A program made the translations under genes and the position numbers. A DNA stretch of 64,000 nt, taken from NCBI GenBank assembly GCA_017409005.1, contig JAFQTP010000001.1:1-64000 (forward strand). The letters run 5' to 3'. Below the pieces are notes generated by a model. The model made no database searches. It saw only the letters and a list, made by a program, of their open reading frames with translations, and was not told where the DNA came from. Source of the stretch: Clostridia bacterium. Its GTDB lineage: Bacteria > Bacillota > Clostridia > Christensenellales > UBA1242. Of this stretch, positions 1 to 7,956 are shown piece after piece (within the stretch, counting starts at the first letter, position 1; each line of letters starts with the position of its first letter).

Positions 1-103
1 ACAGGTATGATTGTTCTTACCTTGTTACTTTCTTTATGGTCTTTTTATCTGTATTCTATTTTCATTGTGCTTCGCATTCTTCCTTTCGGTTGAACGCATT
101 GCT

Positions 104-132
104 AGTTTACTATATACACGAACCCAAGTCAA
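104..132 (-). promoter_or_regulatory. Candidate promoter reading out of the left edge
   Basis: On the minus strand TTGACT (127-132) is 17 bp from TAAACT (104-109). The 100 bases that follow to the window edge contain no open frame that stays open, so the transcript probably starts with a long untranslated leader or an RNA gene outside the window. Confidence 0.45.
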
Positions 133-413
133 CACTTTTTTTTAAATATTTTTAAAATTTTTTTCTAAAATAACGAACACTGAGCCCGGAGTTCGCACTT
201 TTTATGTTGTTTTTGGTTATTTTAACCATATATTTTAAGTAAAATTTTTATATTTTTATTGAAAATTTTTATTAAACACAAATTGTTTGTACTAGGCGTG
301 TAAGCAAGTTAGACAGTATATTATTATATTAATTTATTATTAAGTATATAATCATAATTAAAATGGAACCAATATTACAATTATTTGTGTTTGTTAACAA
401 GATTTGTTTTTAC
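133..413. other. AT-rich gap without a recognisable gene
   Basis: I see no coding frame with a ribosome site here. The only structured piece is a GC-rich hairpin at about 172-194 (CGAAC arm against GTTCG) followed by a short T-run on the plus strand. It could be a terminator for something I cannot identify. The rest is AT-rich and low in complexity. Confidence 0.4.
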
Positions 414-416
414 AAA

Positions 417-445
417 TAAAAAATCGCCTACATGCATGCAGACGA
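417..445 (-). terminator. Terminator after the small membrane peptide
   Basis: A nine-base-pair stem (424-445) with a four-base loop is followed on the minus strand by a run of six Ts. It closes the operon that ends with the 30-residue peptide. Confidence 0.75.
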
Positions 446-474
446 ATTTTATTATTTAAACTTTTTGTTTTTGT

Positions 475-567
475 TTAGGCAATAACAAGACCGCCAACAA
501 TAAGCGTTAATGCAAGTGCAAATGCCACGCAACAAACAACAAGTTGAAAAACTTTTTTACGTTTCAT
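475..567 (-). CDS. 30-residue single-span membrane peptide
   Basis: I do not recognise this peptide. It starts MKRKKVFQ and continues as about 20 uninterrupted hydrophobic residues (with two adjacent Cys) ending GGLVIA. The result is a basic N-terminus plus one membrane span and almost nothing outside. Translation is supported by an AGGAG site seven bases before the ATG. It lies 16 bp after the DivIVA-domain gene and immediately before a strong terminator, so it is the last gene of the lgt operon. It could be a small regulator of a membrane complex, but that is inference from size and place only. A chance frame is unlikely given the ribosome site, the stop and the terminator arranged in order. 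Confidence 0.6.
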   Translation of the reverse strand: MKRKKVFQLVVCCVAFALALTLIVGGLVIA

Positions 568-583
568 ATTTTATCTCCTACGT

Positions 584-1597
584 TTATTCTTCTCCAAAGA
601 AATCAAAGGCTTTCATAATTTCGTCTAGGTCTTCTTTAGGGTTTAAAGCATCTTTTAAATCAAAGCCACTTTCGTTTGGCTCAGGATATTCCATATAGTT
701 AAATGGCGACTTCCCTTTTTCAAGTTTTTTCTTGGTAAAGTTTTTAGAATAAGCATTTTGCTCTAAGTCGTCGTCGGAATTTAAATATTTTTCAGCCAAA
801 CTTTGATGCTTAACAACATTTGGTGTTTTAGTTGGAACCTTTGAAATTAAATTTAAATGTTTTAACCTTTCGTTAATTGAACTAATTGTACTATAACTTT
901 TTGCTTCTGGAGCTTTTTTAATTTCTGGTTGTTCAGCATTTAATGTTTCAGCTTTAGCAGGTTTTATTGGTAGTTTTACTGCAACTTTTTCAGCTTTTTT
1001 AACCTCTTTAGTGGGTTCTGGCTTAACTGAAGCAGGTTCAACCTTCTCTTTTTTTGCTTTTGGCTTAGTTTCGGCAATTGCAATTGGTTTAGAGTTAACC
1101 ACATAATCCATTTTATTTAAAATGTTTCTAATAAAATCATCGGAATTACGTTTTAGTTCGTCTTTAATATTTTTAGTGTTTAAAGTAAGTCCAGTTTTAC
1201 TAACCTCGGCAACACTTTCTCTAAAATCTTCCATAAGCGAATTTATGTAGCCATTTTTGTTAACTTGCGGACAATGTTTTTCAACTTCAAGTAAAAGTTC
1301 TTCCCACCTTGAATATAGTGCATTAATACGTTTAATTTCTAGGTTATAAACATTTTTTGCATTGGTTTCAATTTGTTCTGCTTTTTCAACAGCATAAATT
1401 AAAGCCTTGCTAATTTGCTCGTCTTTATTAACATATTTAGATAGTTTTTCGTTTAACGAATCAACCTCACCTTTCAGTGCAACAACCCTATCCTTTTGTT
1501 CGGATAGTTTATCTTCATACTTTAGGTACATTTTATTGATATATTCGTCAACCTCTTCGGTGTTATACCCCTTTTTATCGATGTTAAACTTAGCCAT
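584..1597 (-). CDS. DivIVA-domain coiled-coil protein
   Basis: A 337-residue cytoplasmic protein. The N-terminus FNIDKKGYNTEEVDEYI matches the DivIVA/GpsB/SepF-interacting family signature, whose members bind curved membrane and organise division or polar growth. It is followed by coiled coil to about residue 175, then a Lys/Pro/Glu-rich linker and an acidic tail. I chose the ATG at 1597 because AAAGGAG precedes it and the DivIVA motif begins immediately. A longer in-frame start exists but runs inside the upstream gene. The ATG overlaps the upstream stop by one base (TAATG), which implies coupled translation. The setting beside cell-wall genes fits a division or elongation role. It is not a canonical DivIVA, since the C-terminal half is unrelated. 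Confidence 0.8.
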   Translation of the reverse strand: MAKFNIDKKGYNTEEVDEYINKMYLKYEDKLSEQKDRVVALKGEVDSLNEKLSKYVNKDEQISKALIYAVEKAEQIETNAKNVYNLEIKRINALYSRWEELLLEVEKHCPQVNKNGYINSLMEDFRESVAEVSKTGLTLNTKNIKDELKRNSDDFIRNILNKMDYVVNSKPIAIAETKPKAKKEKVEPASVKPEPTKEVKKAEKVAVKLPIKPAKAETLNAEQPEIKKAPEAKSYSTISSINERLKHLNLISKVPTKTPNVVKHQSLAEKYLNSDDDLEQNAYSKNFTKKKLEKGKSPFNYMEYPEPNESGFDLKDALNPKEDLDEIMKAFDFFGEE

Positions 1598-2109
1598 TAT
1601 TTCTCCTTTTTGTTCAAGTAAAAACGTTCTGGAATTAAACTGCCAACAAACACAGCAAACACAACTGTTCCAAAAAATGTTAGCAAAAACCAACCAAGTG
1701 CCAAAACTTTGAACGCATATAAGTAAAACGAAACACAAATAATTGCTAAAAATGCAGCAATTTTATAGTGTAACCAATCTCTAAAGAAAACTCCCACAAT
1801 TAACGAACTTAGTGCAGCCGAACTAACCAAAGTTGGCCACAATGTTGTGTAGTTTAAAGGCATATAAAACGAAGCAAATAATGTTGCACCATTTAAAATT
1901 AAATAGGTGCCAAACCACGTTGCACTATCGCTTTTAAAAATTATTGCCTTACAAACCAAAGATAATCCAAGTGCCATGCACAAAGTTGGAAACCAATAAT
2001 CTGCAAGTGGCATGCCTGCAAATGGCTTATAACGTTGAACAATTAACAGTGTTATGTAAGCCACTGCAAGTATTGAATTAATTATGTTAAAAAGTGTAAG
2101 TTTTTTCAA
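1597..2109 (-). CDS. Membrane protein of unknown function, about five spans
   Basis: A 170-residue, strongly hydrophobic protein with roughly five predicted membrane segments separated by short loops, and a basic C-terminus (LNKKEK). I recognise no family. The start is a TTG at 2109 with GAGG five bases upstream, which is one of several non-ATG starts in this neighbourhood. It lies 17 bp after lgt and its stop overlaps the DivIVA-domain start, so the three genes are almost certainly one transcript. An accessory role at the division site or in lipoprotein/cell-wall work is only inferred from position. Confidence 0.7.
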   Translation of the reverse strand: MKKLTLFNIINSILAVAYITLLIVQRYKPFAGMPLADYWFPTLCMALGLSLVCKAIIFKSDSATWFGTYLILNGATLFASFYMPLNYTTLWPTLVSSAALSSLIVGVFFRDWLHYKIAAFLAIICVSFYLYAFKVLALGWFLLTFFGTVVFAVFVGSLIPERFYLNKKEK

Positions 2110-2126
2110 GTAAACCTCGGCAAAAA

Positions 2127-3152
2127 CTATTTTTTAGTGATTTTAGATTTTGATTCAACATTTTGTTTTGTTGATTTTTTGTTTTTTGTTTCAACTTTAT
2201 TTTCAACTTCAGTTAAATCATTTTCTTTAACCTCGGTTTCAGGTTTTGATTGTTCAGTTTTTTCTGCGGCATAAGACACAGAAGTTTCTAAACTTAAACC
2301 TTTCTTTTTATCAATAATGCTTTTAACCAAAATTGCAATTAATCCAATTGCACCAATAGAAAACATAATTATGCTGGTAATTGTACTCCATTGTAGGTTT
2401 GTTCCAGGAATATACATAATGTATTTTTCTTCACGAAGTTGTTCCAAAAAGAACCTTATAAAGCCATAGTATGCAAACCATGTTAGGGTTACAACGCCTT
2501 TTTTATTGGTTTTACGAAGTAAAAATAATAGTAAGAAAAATCCAGCAAAATCAAGCACGCTTTCATAAAAGAAAGTTGCTAGGTGCCATGTGCCATTAAC
2601 TTTTACGCCAAACGGAAACCATTGAAGTGCTTTATTGGTAATTTCCCAACCATAAACTTCCATATTAATAAAGTTTCCCCAACGGCCAATTGCCTGCCCT
2701 AAAATTAAAACTGGAGCAACGCAATCCATTGCGCAAATTGGGTTTTGTTTTTTTATTAAACAACAAATAACCAAACCAACAATTCCGCCAATAACACCAC
2801 CATAAATTGACTGACCGCCATTCCAAATGGCACACATTTCCCAAAATGAATCGAATAAGTGAATGTTGTTAACAACAAATGCAACTCTGGCACCAATAAT
2901 AGAAAGTGGAAAAATCCACCAAATAAGATCGTAAGAAAAATCTTTTTTTAGGCCACGTTCTGGCATTAGTTCGCTAGATATTACAACTGCAAGCAAAAAT
3001 GCTAAACCAGTTAAGAAGCCATACCAACTAACCTCTAAAAAAAGCATATCAACAATTAAAAGCACTAGCACAACAAAAGCAAAAACGCCTAGGCTTATCA
3101 TAAATTTTTTAGTATTAATTTTAAACCCTAAAAAGTTAAAATATTCTTTCAC
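2127..3152 (-). CDS. lgt: Prolipoprotein diacylglyceryl transferase
   Basis: Transfers diacylglycerol from phosphatidylglycerol to the lipobox cysteine of prolipoproteins, the first step of lipoprotein maturation in the membrane. Seven or so membrane spans carry the family signatures: GARVAFV near residue 87, IWNGGQSIYGG (109-119) and GQAIGRWGNFIN (152-163), which includes the invariant Arg-Trp-Gly-Asn. At 341 residues it is longer than usual because of a Lys/Glu-rich tail of about 60 residues. The start is GTG with AAGGGG upstream. The gene has its own promoter (3203-3231) after the ftsQ terminator. Its product would process the large lipoprotein encoded at 5.5-7.8 kb. The stop codon is TAG. 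Confidence 0.96.
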   Translation of the reverse strand: MKEYFNFLGFKINTKKFMISLGVFAFVVLVLLIVDMLFLEVSWYGFLTGLAFLLAVVISSELMPERGLKKDFSYDLIWWIFPLSIIGARVAFVVNNIHLFDSFWEMCAIWNGGQSIYGGVIGGIVGLVICCLIKKQNPICAMDCVAPVLILGQAIGRWGNFINMEVYGWEITNKALQWFPFGVKVNGTWHLATFFYESVLDFAGFFLLLFLLRKTNKKGVVTLTWFAYYGFIRFFLEQLREEKYIMYIPGTNLQWSTITSIIMFSIGAIGLIAILVKSIIDKKKGLSLETSVSYAAEKTEQSKPETEVKENDLTEVENKVETKNKKSTKQNVESKSKITKK

Positions 3153-3174
3153 TTTTACCCCTTACAAACAAAAT

Positions 3175-3187
3175 TGGGCATAGCCCA
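3175..3187 (-). other. Hairpin in the lgt leader
   Basis: TGGGC and GCCCA pair around a three-base loop about ten bases after the expected transcription start of lgt. There is no U-run, so it looks like a 5' stabilising or regulatory stem and not a terminator. Confidence 0.4.
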
Positions 3188-3202
3188 CATTTTTATATGA
3201 TA

Positions 3203-3231
3203 ATTATATAATTAAAGTAACCATAAGTCAA
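3203..3231 (-). promoter_or_regulatory. Promoter of the lgt operon
   Basis: TTGACT (3226-3231), a 17-bp spacer and a perfect TATAAT (3203-3208) lie between the ftsQ terminator and the lgt start. It is one of the strongest promoter matches in the window. Confidence 0.8.
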
Positions 3232-3316
3232 ACCCAAAACCTTAAAATTTAGGCTTAAAATAACTGGTAATTTTAGTAATTAAAATTAATTTACAAATTA
3301 AAACAAATTTTTTAAA

Positions 3317-3340
3317 ACAAAAAAACCACAAAAGTGGTTT
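3317..3340 (-). terminator. Terminator after ftsQ
   Basis: A short AAACCAC/GTGGTTT stem starts right at the ftsQ stop codon and is followed by a run of Ts on the minus strand. It separates the murA-ftsQ unit from lgt. Confidence 0.7.
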
Positions 3341-4153
3341 TTAGTTAACATTTGGACCAGTTGCCCTTATTTCGCCGTTTTGTTCAAACACGGTTATGTC
3401 GCCAGCATTAATTTCTGGGTGCGAATTATGATAATACTCATACACACTAAGTGCTTTTAACATTTTTTGCGATGTGTTTTCGGTTGCATTAATAAGTTTT
3501 AAATTTAGCCCATAGGTGGTTTGAATGTTAATGGTTGTGCTAACATCAAAGTTAACATCAACAGTTTTAAGAAGTGCTTTTGTTAAAGTGTTTGTATAAC
3601 CAGTGCTTGAAAGCATTGAACCAATTGACGTAAGCATTTCGGCAACTGGCATATTAGTAAACTCACCTGCCGAAAAATCGTTTACAGAATAGTTTAAATT
3701 TTGAATTGTTAAAATTGCTGGATTTTGTTGATTTGGCAAAACTTGACTATCGGTTATTTTTAAAACTTTTAGGTCGTAATCTAAATAAACATAGCTATAT
3801 CCGCTAGAACTTTTGGTGTTAACAACTTTTAAAGCATAAAGTTCTTCACGTTCTACAACAGTAACTTTTAATTTATTTGGAAATTTAATTTCAAGATTAA
3901 TAACTTTTAGGTAAGGATTGTTTTTTTCAAGGTTTTGTTTGTAATGTTGTTTATCAAGTAAAAAAATGCTTTCGCCTTTTTTTAACTCGGCGCTTTCAAT
4001 TAATTTGCTGTTGGTTGTGCCACTTAACACTTTTGTTGTTGATAGCCAACCAATTTCAACCGTGTTAAGTGTGAACACAGTTGAACACAGCACTATTATT
4101 GCCGTTAAGAAAACGAACACTCCTAAAATAATAAATAACCTTGCGTTCTTCAT
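3341..4153 (-). CDS. ftsQ: Cell-division protein FtsQ/DivIB
   Basis: A 270-residue single-span membrane protein. A short cytoplasmic N-terminus and one span (about residues 6-28) precede an extracytoplasmic POTRA-like region with the typical 'GESIFLLD ... NPYLKVINLEIKFPNKLKVTVVERE' order, then a beta domain. FtsQ/DivIB bridges FtsL/FtsB-type proteins and the divisome PBP. It lies eight bases after murA with its own AAGGG site, and a terminator follows at once. Sequence conservation in this family is low, so the call rests on topology, the POTRA motif and the position in the cluster. Confidence 0.88.
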   Translation of the reverse strand: MKNARLFIILGVFVFLTAIIVLCSTVFTLNTVEIGWLSTTKVLSGTTNSKLIESAELKKGESIFLLDKQHYKQNLEKNNPYLKVINLEIKFPNKLKVTVVEREELYALKVVNTKSSSGYSYVYLDYDLKVLKITDSQVLPNQQNPAILTIQNLNYSVNDFSAGEFTNMPVAEMLTSIGSMLSSTGYTNTLTKALLKTVDVNFDVSTTINIQTTYGLNLKLINATENTSQKMLKALSVYEYYHNSHPEINAGDITVFEQNGEIRATGPNVN

Positions 4154-4161
4154 TTTAACCC

Positions 4162-5415
4162 TTACTTAATTCTTTTAATTTCGGCACCCAAATTATTTAA
4201 ATCGGTTTCAATGTTTAAATAACCTCGGTCTATGTGGTAAACATCGTTAATGGTGGTGTACCCCTCAGCACAAACACCGGCAATAACAAGCCCTGCACCA
4301 CTTCGTAAATCTGGTGCGGTAACCGCTGCACCATAAAGAGTTTTAACCCCTTTAACAAAAGCCATTCTATCCTTAACAATAATGTCGGCACCCATTTTGG
4401 TTAGTTCGGTGTAAATTTTAAAACGTGTTTCAAACAAGTTTTCAACAATTACACTTGTGCCCCTACACAACGTTTGAAGTGTTAACATTTGGCTTTGTAA
4501 GTCGGTTGGAAAACCCGGATAAGGCATGGTTTCAATTTTTGAAATGCTTTTTGGGCGACGTCCTACCTCAATAATTATATTATCATTTTTTGTTTTAATA
4601 TTGCAACCGCTTTGTTTAAGTTTAGCAATTAAAGCGGTGTTAAATGTCGAATTTACATTGGTTAAAGCAACTTTTCCACCTGCACAAGCACACGCAATTA
4701 AATAGGTTCCAGCAATAATCCGGTCGGAAATTGGAGTATAGCAAACGCTATGCAATTTTTTTACGCCAACAATTTCTATTGTGCTAGTTCCTGCACCCCT
4801 AACGCAACCGCCCATTGCATTAATAAAATTTTGCAAATCTTCAATTTCAGGTTCTTTTGCAGCATTATAAATTTTTGTTGTGCCATTTAACAAAACACTT
4901 GCCATAATTATGTTTTCGGTTGCGCCCACCGACGGAAAATCGAGGTGCACCTCGCCTGGCGAAATGTTTTTAGCATCACAATAAATGTAGCCATGGCGTT
5001 CTTCTATTTTAACATTTAACGCCTCTAACCCTTTAATATGTAAATCAATAGGACGTGTGCCAATGTTGCACCCACCCGGATATGCAACTTTTGCTTGTTT
5101 AAATCTTGCCACTAACGGACCCAGCATAAAAATTGAAGACCTAACTTTTTTGGTGTATTCGTCGGAAATAAAAAACTTGTCGGCAGTGCCAGAATCAATA
5201 ATTAATGTGTCATCTTCAAACTTGGTTTTTGCGCCTAACGAAGCCAAAATATTAGCCATATATTTAACATCAGAAAATTTTGTGCACTCCGGAATAGTTA
5301 CAACCCCGCTGCACATAATTGAACATGCCAAAATTGGCAACAACGCATTTTTTGCCGTTGGCACTTTTAACTTTCCATTTAACGGTGTGCCACCCTTAAT
5401 ATAAAATGAATCCAT
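4162..5415 (-). CDS. murA: UDP-GlcNAc 1-carboxyvinyltransferase (MurA)
   Basis: Catalyses the first committed step of peptidoglycan synthesis, adding enolpyruvate from PEP to UDP-GlcNAc in the cytoplasm. The 417-residue length is normal. Lys22-Asn23 of the substrate site are present, and the catalytic loop PGGCNIGTRPID places the reactive cysteine at residue 116. With Cys rather than Asp at that position the enzyme is expected to be of the fosfomycin-sensitive kind. It starts at an ATG behind TTTGGAGA. A terminator of the upstream lipoprotein gene lies about 80 bp before it, and I find no strong promoter, so expression may depend on the inverted repeat at 5449-5491 or on read-through. Confidence 0.97.
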   Translation of the reverse strand: MDSFYIKGGTPLNGKLKVPTAKNALLPILACSIMCSGVVTIPECTKFSDVKYMANILASLGAKTKFEDDTLIIDSGTADKFFISDEYTKKVRSSIFMLGPLVARFKQAKVAYPGGCNIGTRPIDLHIKGLEALNVKIEERHGYIYCDAKNISPGEVHLDFPSVGATENIIMASVLLNGTTKIYNAAKEPEIEDLQNFINAMGGCVRGAGTSTIEIVGVKKLHSVCYTPISDRIIAGTYLIACACAGGKVALTNVNSTFNTALIAKLKQSGCNIKTKNDNIIIEVGRRPKSISKIETMPYPGFPTDLQSQMLTLQTLCRGTSVIVENLFETRFKIYTELTKMGADIIVKDRMAFVKGVKTLYGAAVTAPDLRSGAGLVIAGVCAEGYTTINDVYHIDRGYLNIETDLNNLGAEIKRIK

Positions 5416-5448
5416 AAACTCTCCAAATTAATAGATATTACATTTTAT

Positions 5449-5491
5449 GGAAAAACCTATGTTATATGTTACTTATATAAATAGTTTTTCC
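5449..5491. repeat. Inverted repeat in the murA leader
   Basis: GGAAAAACCTAT (5449-5460) and ATAGTTTTTCC (5481-5491) form an 11-bp inverted repeat with one bulged base and a 20-base AT-rich centre. No T-run follows it. It could be an operator or an mRNA leader stem for murA. Confidence 0.5.
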
Positions 5492-5493
5492 AA

Positions 5494-5525
5494 ACAAAAA
5501 AAGAACAGGTTTTTCTGTTCTTTTT
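5494..5525. terminator. Terminator of the SGNH lipoprotein gene
   Basis: AGAACAG and CTGTTCT pair around a short T-rich loop, with A/T tracts on both sides, so it can work in both directions. On the minus strand it ends the lipoprotein transcript before murA. Confidence 0.8.
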
Positions 5526-5547
5526 TATTGTTTAAACTTACATTAAA

Positions 5548-7824
5548 TTATTCATTTACAATCAGAATATAGGTTGCTGCACTATCACTTTCAGATGTAA
5601 AATCGAATTCAGCATCGTCAACTTTAGCAAGCACTATTCCATAATATCCATTGCTTTCCACAGTGAATGTTGTAGTTATAAAACCACCTGATAAAAGCCC
5701 TGAGCCTTGAGGTGTTGACACTAAAGTTTCGTCACTTTGAGTATAGATTGCAAATTTATAATTTGCAGGTGTTACTAACGAAATTGTTGTGCCTGCCACA
5801 AGGAAAATGTTTTTATTTATAGTAACCCTATGCTTAAGATTTACACCTTCATTAACATATTTGTTTCCCAAAACAAAATTAAATGTCGAAATATCACCAT
5901 TCACAACATTTTCTGTTTCTATTGTTATATAATCTTCCAATGTTTGAGTAGAAATAGTACTGCTATCAAAATTAGAGTTATCATTTGTAGCAACAACAAC
6001 ACCATACCAACCATCGGTAGTAACATAATAAGGAGTGGTTCGCCATTCTGTCATAATTGCAGTTGCCTCACCAGCACTTACAACCGTTCTGGTTTCACTT
6101 GTTTGTTTATATAAGAAATATTTGTGGTTTGTGCTATTTAAAAGTGCAAGTTGTTGTCCTTTTGTTAAATAAACATTTTGTTTAATGGATATTCTGCTTT
6201 GTTGTGTGTCAGAAGCGTTGCTAAACAAATTACCCATATCAAAGCCAATTTCTTTCCAAATGCTCTCACTAGGATTTTCATTTTCTTCTCCACCACTTTC
6301 ACTACCGGAACCACCTTCACTGCCCTCGTTATTGTTTTCCTCATCACCAGAAGTATCTCCGCCTTGCTCTGGTGCAGTTTCCACATTTTCCCTATCAGTT
6401 GCAAACAACTCTAAATGGTTTGCCATTAAGTTTGCAATTAGTTCATGACCTGCATCGTTTGGGTGAATTCCATCTGGCATATATGCGGTTTTAACATCTG
6501 CAATTGCAGGATTTATTCCGCTAATTGTAAACAAATCAATTACAGGCACCGAATACCTCTCACACACTTCTTTAATTGCATCTACATAATCTTTTAATGT
6601 ATTTCCTGCTCCATTTTCTGTGTAATCATAAGTTAAACCATTAGCACCATATCTGTGAAGAGGTGTTACAAACACAATTCTGCTTTCAGGATATTTTGTT
6701 TGAAGCGCAGGAATAATTACATTTAATGCACCATAAAAAGAAATATCAGTAGTATCAGCAATTGTTCCTAGTGGCGTATCGTGGCCATAGTCGTTTGTTC
6801 CCATAAAAATTTGTATTAAATCGGCTTCAGGAATACTATTATATCTTGTAGACAAAGGATTATATTGTGTTCCGTAATCACTAGTAACACTAATGCAAGA
6901 ACCACCTATTCCCATGTCGGTAACATTGCCTAATTGCAAATAATCTTCAAGTAATTCCCAATATCTGTTGCCTGCAGTTGTCCCAGAACCTGCTGTTATG
7001 CTATCACCAACAAACACTGCACTTTTATTTGCCCATGCACTTTGTGTTGTTGCTGTAGAGCCACCATCTCTTCCTTTTATTTTACTCCAAGTATATGCCG
7101 CATAATCAGTTGGCGCAGTTGCACTATCGCCCGAATAAACACCAATATAATCACCAACCGAATCTTTTATATCTTCGTTAGAGTCAGGCATTGTATCGGA
7201 ATACTTAATCCATACATATTTAGATGTTCCAGGAGCACCATCTTCACCCTTAATTTTATGCCAAGTATAATCATTAAAATTTGTAGGAGCTTGTTCCGAT
7301 GTTCCAGTATAAATACCAATATAATCGCCCGTGCCACTTGTCAAAATATCACTATTTTCATCTGGTAAAACATTAGCATATTTAATGTGTGTATAACTAG
7401 ATACACCTGACACTCCTTGTGTACCTTCTGGGCCTTGTGGACCAATTCCACCATCAGCACCATTTGTTACATCAAATGTTGTTGTAGTTCCATCGCTAAA
7501 AGTAATTGTGTAAGTATCAACTAAACCATTTGTAGCAGTTTTTATAACAGATACTACACTATTACCCGCACTTCCTTTTAAACTATCTAGCCACTCTTGA
7601 AGTGTTCCCTCAAAACCAGCATCAACTGCAAGTTCGTAAGCACTTTTACCTGCCGCACCGGTTGCTCCAGTAGCACCAGTTGCACCATCTTTACCTGCCG
7701 GACCAGCTTCGCCGCAACCAACAAGCATAAATGGACTAGCAACCATAACACCAGCAAGTGCAAGTGTTGCAAAACCTTTTTTGCTTAAAACATTAAAAGG
7801 TTTTTTGTTTTTATCTTTTGCCAT
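5548..7824 (-). CDS. Collagen-like SGNH/GDSL hydrolase lipoprotein
   Basis: A 758-residue predicted surface lipoprotein. Residues 1-37 form a lipoprotein signal (LVGC, Cys37). Gly-X-Y collagen-like repeats follow (41-59 and 124-140), with a 'SAYELAVDAGF.GT..EWL.SLKG' module between them. Next are two copies of a roughly 52-residue module ending YTW.KIKG.DG (144-196 and 203-254). An SGNH hydrolase domain carries GDSIT (Ser275), GTND (342-345) and DGIHPN (Asp451, His454). After a Ser/Glu-rich linker come two related C-terminal beta domains of about 110 residues. SGNH enzymes are esterases acting on acyl or acetyl groups of glycans or lipids; the substrate here is unknown. The gene stands alone between ftsW and murA with its own promoter and terminator. 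Confidence 0.85.
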   Translation of the reverse strand: MAKDKNKKPFNVLSKKGFATLALAGVMVASPFMLVGCGEAGPAGKDGATGATGATGAAGKSAYELAVDAGFEGTLQEWLDSLKGSAGNSVVSVIKTATNGLVDTYTITFSDGTTTTFDVTNGADGGIGPQGPEGTQGVSGVSSYTHIKYANVLPDENSDILTSGTGDYIGIYTGTSEQAPTNFNDYTWHKIKGEDGAPGTSKYVWIKYSDTMPDSNEDIKDSVGDYIGVYSGDSATAPTDYAAYTWSKIKGRDGGSTATTQSAWANKSAVFVGDSITAGSGTTAGNRYWELLEDYLQLGNVTDMGIGGSCISVTSDYGTQYNPLSTRYNSIPEADLIQIFMGTNDYGHDTPLGTIADTTDISFYGALNVIIPALQTKYPESRIVFVTPLHRYGANGLTYDYTENGAGNTLKDYVDAIKEVCERYSVPVIDLFTISGINPAIADVKTAYMPDGIHPNDAGHELIANLMANHLELFATDRENVETAPEQGGDTSGDEENNNEGSEGGSGSESGGEENENPSESIWKEIGFDMGNLFSNASDTQQSRISIKQNVYLTKGQQLALLNSTNHKYFLYKQTSETRTVVSAGEATAIMTEWRTTPYYVTTDGWYGVVVATNDNSNFDSSTISTQTLEDYITIETENVVNGDISTFNFVLGNKYVNEGVNLKHRVTINKNIFLVAGTTISLVTPANYKFAIYTQSDETLVSTPQGSGLLSGGFITTTFTVESNGYYGIVLAKVDDAEFDFTSESDSAATYILIVNE

Positions 7825-7877
7825 TTTTATTCTCCCTTATTTTTTGATTAAAACTAAAGTTTTAACACCTTAATCTA

Positions 7878-7907
7878 ATACTACCCCCCCCCGGCAACTT
7901 TTGTCAA
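7878..7907 (-). promoter_or_regulatory. Promoter with G9 tract in the spacer
   Basis: A perfect TTGACA (7902-7907) and TAGTAT (7878-7883) are separated by 18 bp. The half of the spacer next to the -10 is nine consecutive Gs (C9 at 7884-7892 on the plus strand). Slippage by one base would change the spacer to 17 or 19 bp. This is the arrangement of phase-variable promoters, here in front of the SGNH lipoprotein. Confidence 0.75.
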
Positions 7908-7922
7908 ACTTATTTATATGTA

Positions 7923-7956
7923 TAAATAAAAAAGAGGCAATTTTAGTTTGCCCCTT
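7923..7956 (-). terminator. Terminator overlapping the ftsW stop
   Basis: GGGCAA/TTGCC arms enclose the ftsW stop codon and lead into a T-run on the minus strand. It isolates the lipoprotein gene from the division operon. Confidence 0.7.

Noticed and set aside
1598..1738. Longer N-terminus for the DivIVA-domain protein
   Set aside because: The extra 47 codons overlap the upstream membrane-protein gene, while a clean ribosome site and the DivIVA motif begin at 1597.
6165..6448. Overlapping frames on both strands inside the SGNH lipoprotein gene
   Set aside because: They arise from the Ser/Gly/Glu-rich linker in other frames, without ribosome sites or plausible protein composition.
7884..7892. 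Sequencing error as the explanation for the C9 run
   Set aside because: An error could change its length by a base or so, but not create the tract; its position between two good promoter hexamers also argues that it is real.
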